Positions 58,625-64,000 of a stretch of 64,000 bases of DNA are shown here, one piece after another. The translations under genes and the position numbers were made by a program. Source of the DNA: Torreya grandis (Eukaryota; Streptophyta; Pinopsida; Cupressales; Taxaceae); the NCBI GenBank assembly GCA_037957365.1, contig JARHVA010000006.1, positions 11,366,001 through 11,430,000 of the forward strand, given 5' to 3'. The notes beneath the pieces were generated by a model. That model was not told where the DNA came from and made no database searches. It saw nothing but the letters and a program-made list of their open reading frames with translations. How positions within the stretch are numbered: position 1 is the stretch's first letter; every line of letters begins with the position of its first letter.

Positions 58625-61600
58625 TGTAATGCCCCGTGATGGGTGGGTGATCTCACGCTAGTGGGCCCCACTACAGGTTGCCTGGCTGGTTAGTTGAGGT
58701 CTGTGCCAGCAGGTAATGCCTGACGATCCTCTGTGACTGGCCATATAGGGGTCTCGAAGAGGACCCAAATCATCCCATGACTTTTGGTGTGACCACCAGT
58801 CCTTAGTGGTATCAGAGTGCAAGTCTCAGGGTTGAGACCTTCCTGGGTGGGTAGACTGTAATGCCCCGTGATGGGTAGGTGATCTCACGCTAGTGGGCCC
58901 CACTCTAAGTTGCCTGGCTAGTTAGTCAAGGTCCGTACCAGGAGGTAATGCCCGATGATCATCCATGACTGGCCATATAGGGGTCTGAAAGAGGACCCAA
59001 ATTATCCTGGGACTTTTGGTGTGATGGCCAGTTCTTAGTGGTATCAGAGTGCAGGTCTCAGGGTCGAGACCTTCTTGGGTGGGTGGACTATAATGCCTCA
59101 TGATGGGTGGGTGATCTCACACCAGTAGGCCCCAGTAAGGTTGCTTGGCTAGTTAGTCAAGGTTCATGCCAAGAGGTAATGCCCAATGATCCTCTGTGAT
59201 TGGCCATATAGGGGTCTAAAAGAGGACCCAAATCATCCTGAGACTTTTAGTGTGATGGCCAGTCCTTAATGGTATCAGAGCATAGGTCTCGGGGTTGAGA
59301 CCTTCCTGGGTGGGTGGACTGTAATGCCCCATGACGGGTGGGTGATCTCACACCAGTGGGCCCCACTATAGGTTGCCTGGCTGGTTAGTCAAGGTCTGTG
59401 CCAAGAGGTAATGCCTGATGATCCTCTATGACTGGCCATATAGGGGTCTAGAAGAGGACCCAAATCATCTCGAGACTTTTGGTGTGATGGCTAGTCCTTA
59501 GTGGTATTAGAGCGCAGGTCTCAGGGTTGAGACCTTCTTGGGCGGGTAGACTGTAATGCCCCGTGATGGGTGGGTGATCTCATGCCAGTGTGCCCCACTA
59601 CATGTTGCCTGGTTGGTTAGTCAAGGTCCATGCCAGGAGGTAATGCCCGATGATTCTCTGTGATTGGCCATATAGGGGTCTAGAAGAGGACCTAAATCAT
59701 CCTGGGACTTTTGGTGTGACGATTAGTCTTTAGTGGTATAAGAGTGCAGGTCTCGAGGTTGAGACCTTCCTAGGTGGGTAGATTATAATACCCCATGACG
59801 GGTGGGTGATCTCATGCCAGTGAGCCCCACTACAAGTTGCTTGGCTAGTTAGTTGAGGTCCGTGCTAGGAGGTAATGCCCGATGATCCTCCATGACTAGC
59901 CATATAGGGGTCTAGAAGAGGACCCAAATCATCTTGGGATTTTTAGTGTGACGTCCAGTCCTTAGTGGTATCAGAGCATAGGTCCCAAGGTTGAGACCTT
60001 CCTAGGTGGGTAGACTGTAATGCCCCATGACGAGTGGGTGATCTCACGTCGATGGGCCCCACTCAGGTTGCCTGGCTGGTTAGTCGAGGTTTGTGCCAGG
60101 AGGTAATGCCTGATGATCCTTTATGACTGGCCATATAGGGGTCTGGAAGAGGACCCAAATCATCTCGAGACTTTTGGTGTGACAACCAATCTTTAGTGGT
60201 ATCAGAGCGTAGGTCTCGGGGTTGAGACCTTCTTGGGTGGGTAGACTATAATGCCTCGTGATGGGTGGTTGATCTCACACCAGTGGGCCCCACTACAGGT
60301 TGCCTGGCTGGTTAGTTGAGGTCCATGCCAGGAGGTAATGCCTAATGATCCTCTGTGACTGGCCATATAGGGGTCTGGAAGAGGACCCAAATCATCTCGA
60401 GACTTTTGGTGTGATGGCTAGTCCTTAATGGTATCTCGAGACCTTCCTAGGCGGGTGGACTGTAATGTCCCATGACAGGTGGATGATCTCATGCTGGTGG
60501 GCCCCACTATAGGTTGCCTAGCTGGTTAGTCGAGGTCCATGCCAGGAGGTAATGCCCAAGGATCCTCTGTGACTAGCCATATAGGGGTCTAGAAGAGGAC
60601 CCAAATCATCGCAAGACTTTTAGTGTGACGGCCAGTCTTTAATGGTATAAGAGCACAGGTCTCAGGGTTGAGACCTTCCTGGGTGGGCAGATTATAATGC
60701 CCCATGATGGGTGGGTGATCTCACATTGGTGTACTCCACTATAGGTTTCCTGGCTGGTTAGTCGAGGTCCGTGTCAGGAGGTAATTCCTGATGATCCTCT
60801 GTGATTGGCCATATAGGGGTCTAGAAGAGGGCCCAAATCATCTTAGGACTTTTGGTGTGATGGCAAGTCCTTAGTGGTATCAGAGCACATGTCTCAAGGT
60901 TGAGACCTTCTTAGGTGGGCAGACTGTAATGCCCTGTGATGGGTGGGTGATCTCACACTAGTGGGCCCCACTACAGGTTGCCTGACTAGTTAGTTAGAAT
61001 TCGTGCCAGGAGGTAATGCCTGATGATCCTCTGTGACTGGCCCTATAGGGGTCTGAAAGAGGACCTAAATCATCCCAAGACTTTTGGTGTGACAGCTAGT
61101 CTTTAGTGGTATCAGAGCGCAGGTCTCGAGGTCGAGACCTTCCCAGGTGGGTGGATTGTAATGCCCTGTGACAGGTGGGTGATCTCATGCCAAAAGTCTC
61201 GAGATGATTTGGGCCCTCTTCCAAACCCCTATATGGCTAGTCATGGAGGATTATCGGGCATTACCTCCTAGCATAGACCTTGACTAACCAACCAAACAAC
61301 CTATAGTGGGGCCCATTGGCATGAGATCACCCACCAATCATGAGGCATTACAGTCTGCCTTTCCAAGAAGGTCTCAACCCTGAGACCTGCACTCTGATAC
61401 CACTAAGGACTAGTCGTCACACCAAACATCTCAAGATGATTTGGGTCCTCTTTTAGACCCCTATATGGCCAGTCACAGAGGATCATCAGGCATTACCTCT
61501 TGGCACGGACCTTGACTAACCAGCTAAGCAACCTGTAGTGGGGCCTGCTAATGTGAGATCACCCACCTATCACGGGGTATTATAGTCTACCCACCCAAGA

Positions 61601-62048
61601 AGGTCTCAACCCTAAGACTTGTGCTTTGATACCACTAAAGACTATTTGTCACACCAAAAGTCTCAGGATGATTTGGGTCCTCTTCCAGACCCCTTTATGG
61701 CCAATCATAGAGGATCATTGAGCATTACCTCTCGGCACAGACCTCGACTAACCAGCCAGGCAACCTGTAGTGGGGCCCACTAGTGTGAGATCACCCACCT
61801 GTCACGGGGCATTACAGTCCACCTGCCCAGGAAGGTCTTGACCTTGAGACCTGCGCTCTGATACCACTAAGGACTGGCCGTCACACTAAAAATCCTAAGA
61901 TGATTTGGGTCCTCTTCCAGACCCCTATATGGCCAGTCACAGAGGATCGTTGGGCATTACCTCCTGGCATGGACCTCGACTAACTAGCCAAACAACTTGT
62001 AGTGGGGCCTGTCGGCATGAGATCACCCACTCGTCATGGGGTATTACA
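58625..62048. mobile_element. Fold-back array of 232-bp TRIM-like units
   Basis: Direct units start at 58625, 58857, 59089, 59320, 59552, 59784, 60016, 60247, 60461, 60693 and 60925, with the first 35 bases of a twelfth at 61157. The array then flips near 61191 to inverted units ending at 61352 (partial), 61584, 61816 and 62048. Both outer ends are therefore the same TGTAATGCCCC end, in inverted orientation. Flanks ATTAT (58620-58624) and ATTGT (62049-62053), with ATTGT in the empty site, fit a 5-bp TSD with one mismatch. Each intact unit has a 180-bp LTR-like part, TGGTATCAGAGC-like primer-binding site, a hairpin and a GGGTGGGTAGAC purine stretch. The unit at 60247 lacks 18 bases including most of the primer-binding site. 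Confidence 0.85.
58807..58818 (+). promoter_or_regulatory. Primer-binding-site motif in array unit 1
   Basis: TGGTATCAGAGT, one mismatch from the initiator-Met site. Perfect or near-perfect copies recur once per unit (for example near 59039, 60198, 60880 and 61108), and reversed in the inverted arm (near 61392 and 61856). Confidence 0.75.
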
Positions 62049-62324
62049 ATTGTTTATAGGCTACAAGTCAAAGAAATGTTGCAAAGAGCTAAAAATGAAA
62101 CCAAAATCTTTGCATCTTTATTTTTAACATTTTTTATTTTGATTCGAGTTTGATTGTTTTTGATAAAGTAAGGCAACAAACTGGGGGCTAAACCCTATAC
62201 AGTCAAAAAAGATAAGAAGGCAAACAAACAAAAAATGCCTTCAGAGAGACGACGGCACAACCGAGAACAATAGACAAAAACAAAACACAAGCCATGGGAA
62301 GACCAGAGTTAGAGAGGTCTCCCC

Positions 62325-62985
62325 TTACACAACTATTGATTTAATAAGATCATTGAGTTTCTCATTCTCTACGTTGTCAGCATACCCAATATTACCCACC
62401 ACTTCTAGCATAGACATGCTCAACATAATTGTATTATGAATCCCTTTGGCGAAGACCTTCTCCAGCTTCTAAATGCGTTCCTTCAGGGCCCTAATTTCAG
62501 TTTTCCAATCAGTCTCATTCTTAGTGCCCTCACCAACTTCCTCGACATACATTTTCCCCTTATTGTCAATAGTTCCCATAGTGTCAGCACCCTGCTCCTC
62601 AGTAACTTCAAAATCCCTAGTAGCCTGCTTCCCTCCAGTGTCCTCCAAAATTTCTTGGATTTATAGCTCCTCAAACTCTTCCTCCTGGGTTTTCTTCCAA
62701 AGCACTTTCGGAATAATCAATCAGTCTGGCCTTCGGGGTTGGTTTACTAGCAATCCACCCCAACCTTCACACTCCAGAGGGGAATCCTTCCTTATTAATT
62801 TTGGAAGGCTTGTGAGATTTGCCACCTTGGCCCCCCATGGCCCTGCCCAGATTCTTGTGGGTCCATTTAGTAGTCTCTTTAATATTTTCTTCCTCTTCAT
62901 CAACCTTTCTCTTCTTGCTCTTCTTGCTCGCAAAGGAGCCGGGGGCATCAACAGGTGTCTTTTCAGGGTCATCAATATGCCTCAT
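62325..62985 (-). pseudogene. Charged ORF 3' of LINE RNase H, NLS and coiled coil
   Basis: From the ATG at 62985 the minus strand reads RHIDDPEKTPVDAPGSF, ASKKSKKRKVDEEEEN (a classical-looking nuclear localisation signal) and GRAMGGQGGKSHKPSK. After one frameshift near 62715 it continues KKTQEEEFEEL, FEVTEEQGADTMG, DWKTEIRALKERI, KLEKVFAKG and ends ENEKLNDLIKSIVV before TAA at 62325. Two stops interrupt the second half. About 220 codons. I know no standard LINE protein at this 3' position. It may be an element-specific third ORF or a captured piece. The plus-strand ORF 62473-63012 is its antisense shadow. Confidence 0.5.
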
Positions 62986-63070
62986 CTTGACAAGTCATCT
63001 CCTTTTGAATGATCTCCCTAATGTTTAAGGGAATATGAACACCTTGTCGCCACACCCTCCAACCTAAAAA

Positions 63071-63475
63071 TTACTGCCCAAGGTTGGCACAAGCATCAAT
63101 GACCCTGTTGCCTTCTCTGTAGGTATGGGAAATCTCAACTTCAAAAAACTTTTGTAAAAGAAATTGGATATCATTAATGATGTCTTTTAGCTTGATTCCC
63201 ATGTTTGAAGCTTTATTGACGGTATCTATGACCATCTTAGAGTCTCCTTGTATATTCAAGTTCCTTATTCCTAGGGATATAGCTAACTTTAATCCCCATA
63301 ATAAAGCCATTGCTTCAACATAGTTGTTGCTCTAGCATCCAATTCCACCAGCATAGACAGCAGACATCCATCCTTTATCATTCCTTATAATTCTTCCTCC
63401 ACTAGCTTTACCATCCAACTTGGATGCCCCATCAAAGTTGAGTTTCATCCAGTTAGGTTTAGGGGGGATCCATTT
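63071..63475 (-). pseudogene. LINE RNase H (RVT_3-type) domain
   Basis: The frame reads WMKLNFDGASKLDGKASGG, RIIRNDKGW, then a stop (TAG), NNYVEAMALLWGLKLAISLG, NLNIQGDSKMVIDTVN and YREGNRVIDACANLG. The four acidic positions expected of RNase H (FDG, the E of VEAMALL, GDS, and the D of the last motif) are all present. The one in-frame stop sits between the first and second acidic motifs. Confidence 0.85.
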
Positions 63476-63556
63476 AGTATTAAGTCTCTGTAGAATTTTG
63501 GAGTTATTATACCCAGGGATTTAGTTTAAAACTTTCCATTTGGCTACAATTTGACT

Positions 63557-64000
63557 TTAAATTTGAGATAGGGGTTTCTCTGCAACACGAATATGATCTG
63601 TTGTAACACTTTCCATAATGGTCTTAGCAAAGGAGTTAAACACCTGAGAAGCATTTCTAGCAGTGTCCCTGAAAATTCTATGATTGTGCTCTTTCCATAA
63701 AGTCCAACTCAAACATGGTAGAGCTTGCTTCCATAATTCCATAAGCTAGGGATGTGTGAAGGTTGGGTTCCAGCTGAGAATTACTTCTTTAAGGTCAGAA
63801 TTACAGACCCATTCAATACCATAGTTGTTAAGTATTGTGCCCCATAATTCTCGGGCAAACTCACAGTGGATAAAGAGGTGTGAAACTGATTCCTCTTTTG
63901 AACCACACAAGAAGCATCTGTTAACCAAAGTAAACCCTCTCTTTTGAAGGTTATCCTGAGTAAGGATTTTGTTATGAGCAGCAACCCACCAAAACATGTT
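63557..64000 (-). pseudogene. LINE zf-RVT domain and linker
   Basis: MFWWVAAHNKILTQDNLQKR then RCFLCGSKEESVSHLFIHC and FARELWG form the zinc-binding domain after RT (C-x2-C...H-x4-C). After a frame change, 63557-63742 gives QALPCLSWTLWKEHNHRIF, the conserved W..W..RN.RIF linker before RNase H. The N-terminal part lies outside the window. Confidence 0.8.

Larger units (their letters stand above)
57686..62157 (+). mobile_element. Second leader copy, split by fold-back array
   Basis: 57686-58624 plus 62054-62157 align with 49013-50056. The fold-back array 58625-62048 is inserted at AAATTGTTT (empty site 49952-49960), and the copy is cut on the right by the LINE at about 62158. Confidence 0.75.
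62158..64000 (-). mobile_element. LINE 3' part (zf-RVT, RNase H, extra ORF), runs off the window
   Basis: On the minus strand, from the right edge: zf-RVT, linker, RNase H, a charged ORF, a 3' untranslated region and a TTTATCAAAAA end at about 62158. The plus-strand flank (GTTTGATTGTT) matches 50050-50057 in the leader copy, which then diverges, marking the insertion point. This is the usual layout of plant L1-like LINEs with an RNase H domain. The 5' part, including the RT core, is beyond the window. In-frame stops show this copy is inactive. Confidence 0.8.

Noticed and set aside
60202..60390. Open frames in the array encoding MGPLPDPYMASHRG-type peptides (also 61905-62153)
   Set aside because: They are the same reading of one repeat unit in either arm, open in only some units and ending at unit-specific stops; explained by the tandem repeat.
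58625..62048. Ordinary centromeric-type satellite
   Set aside because: It is bounded precisely in a site with a known empty version, flips orientation once, and each unit contains a primer-binding site.
62473..63012. 179-codon plus-strand ORF
   Set aside because: Antisense to the charged ORF of the LINE, which has meaningful motifs; the plus-strand translation is Ser/Phe-rich with none.

Overview
The window reads as a piece of a large, repeat-rich plant nuclear genome, most likely a gymnosperm such as a conifer, though that is inference. It is AT-rich and dominated by decayed Ty3/gypsy-like LTR retrotransposons nested in one another, with LINE, Ty1/copia, TRIM and TIR-transposon insertions. 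It has one convincing spliced host gene, whose first intron is over 5 kb and full of old transposons. Nothing bacterial was seen. All element ends, target-site duplications (TSDs) and splice sites were read by eye.

Positions 1-34578 form one nested stack. The host element (H) supplies 1-1750, 13228-17674, 32513-33611 and a terminal LTR at 33612-34578. Two large elements sit inside it. G1 (1751-13227) is a gag/protease element with 2.2-kb LTRs; its 3' LTR is split by G2 (8887-12495, TSD ACAAA). T (17675-32512, TSD ATCAT) is a sibling of H; its 5' LTR is split by a TG...CA insertion (18401-20709, TSD AGACT) and its 3' LTR by a deleted copia element (28558-32125, TSD TATTG).

Positions 34579-46790 are the only low-copy stretch. 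A three-exon gene on the minus strand (38415-45315) encodes a 189-residue DUF1218-family membrane protein, related to the VCC/MWL cell-wall and lignin-associated proteins. It has a TATA box and consensus splice sites. Its first intron holds an antisense LINE remnant that was itself hit by a 791-bp TIR transposon; a tandem duplication in the LINE preserves the empty site. Minisatellites flank the gene on both sides.

Positions 46791-62157 are a tandem LTR-internal-LTR-internal retrotransposon with a period of about 8.67 kb. It carries a decayed gag with an Asn-rich domain and protease remnants, and two striking insertions. The first is a nearly pristine 324-bp TRIM (53941-54264, 132-bp LTRs differing at one base, TSD AAACC). 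The second is a 3.4-kb fold-back array (58625-62048) of 232-bp units: eleven direct, then the rest inverted. TRIM and array units share a core with the same layout: TTTT, an A-box-like motif, the initiator-Met primer-binding site, and a B-box-like arm. I suggest, as inference, a tRNA-like Pol III module built across the LTR/primer-binding-site junction; this is the strongest candidate for something undescribed. From 62158 to the right edge lies the 3' part of a LINE on the minus strand, with zf-RVT and RNase H domains plus an unusual charged ORF downstream of the RNase H.
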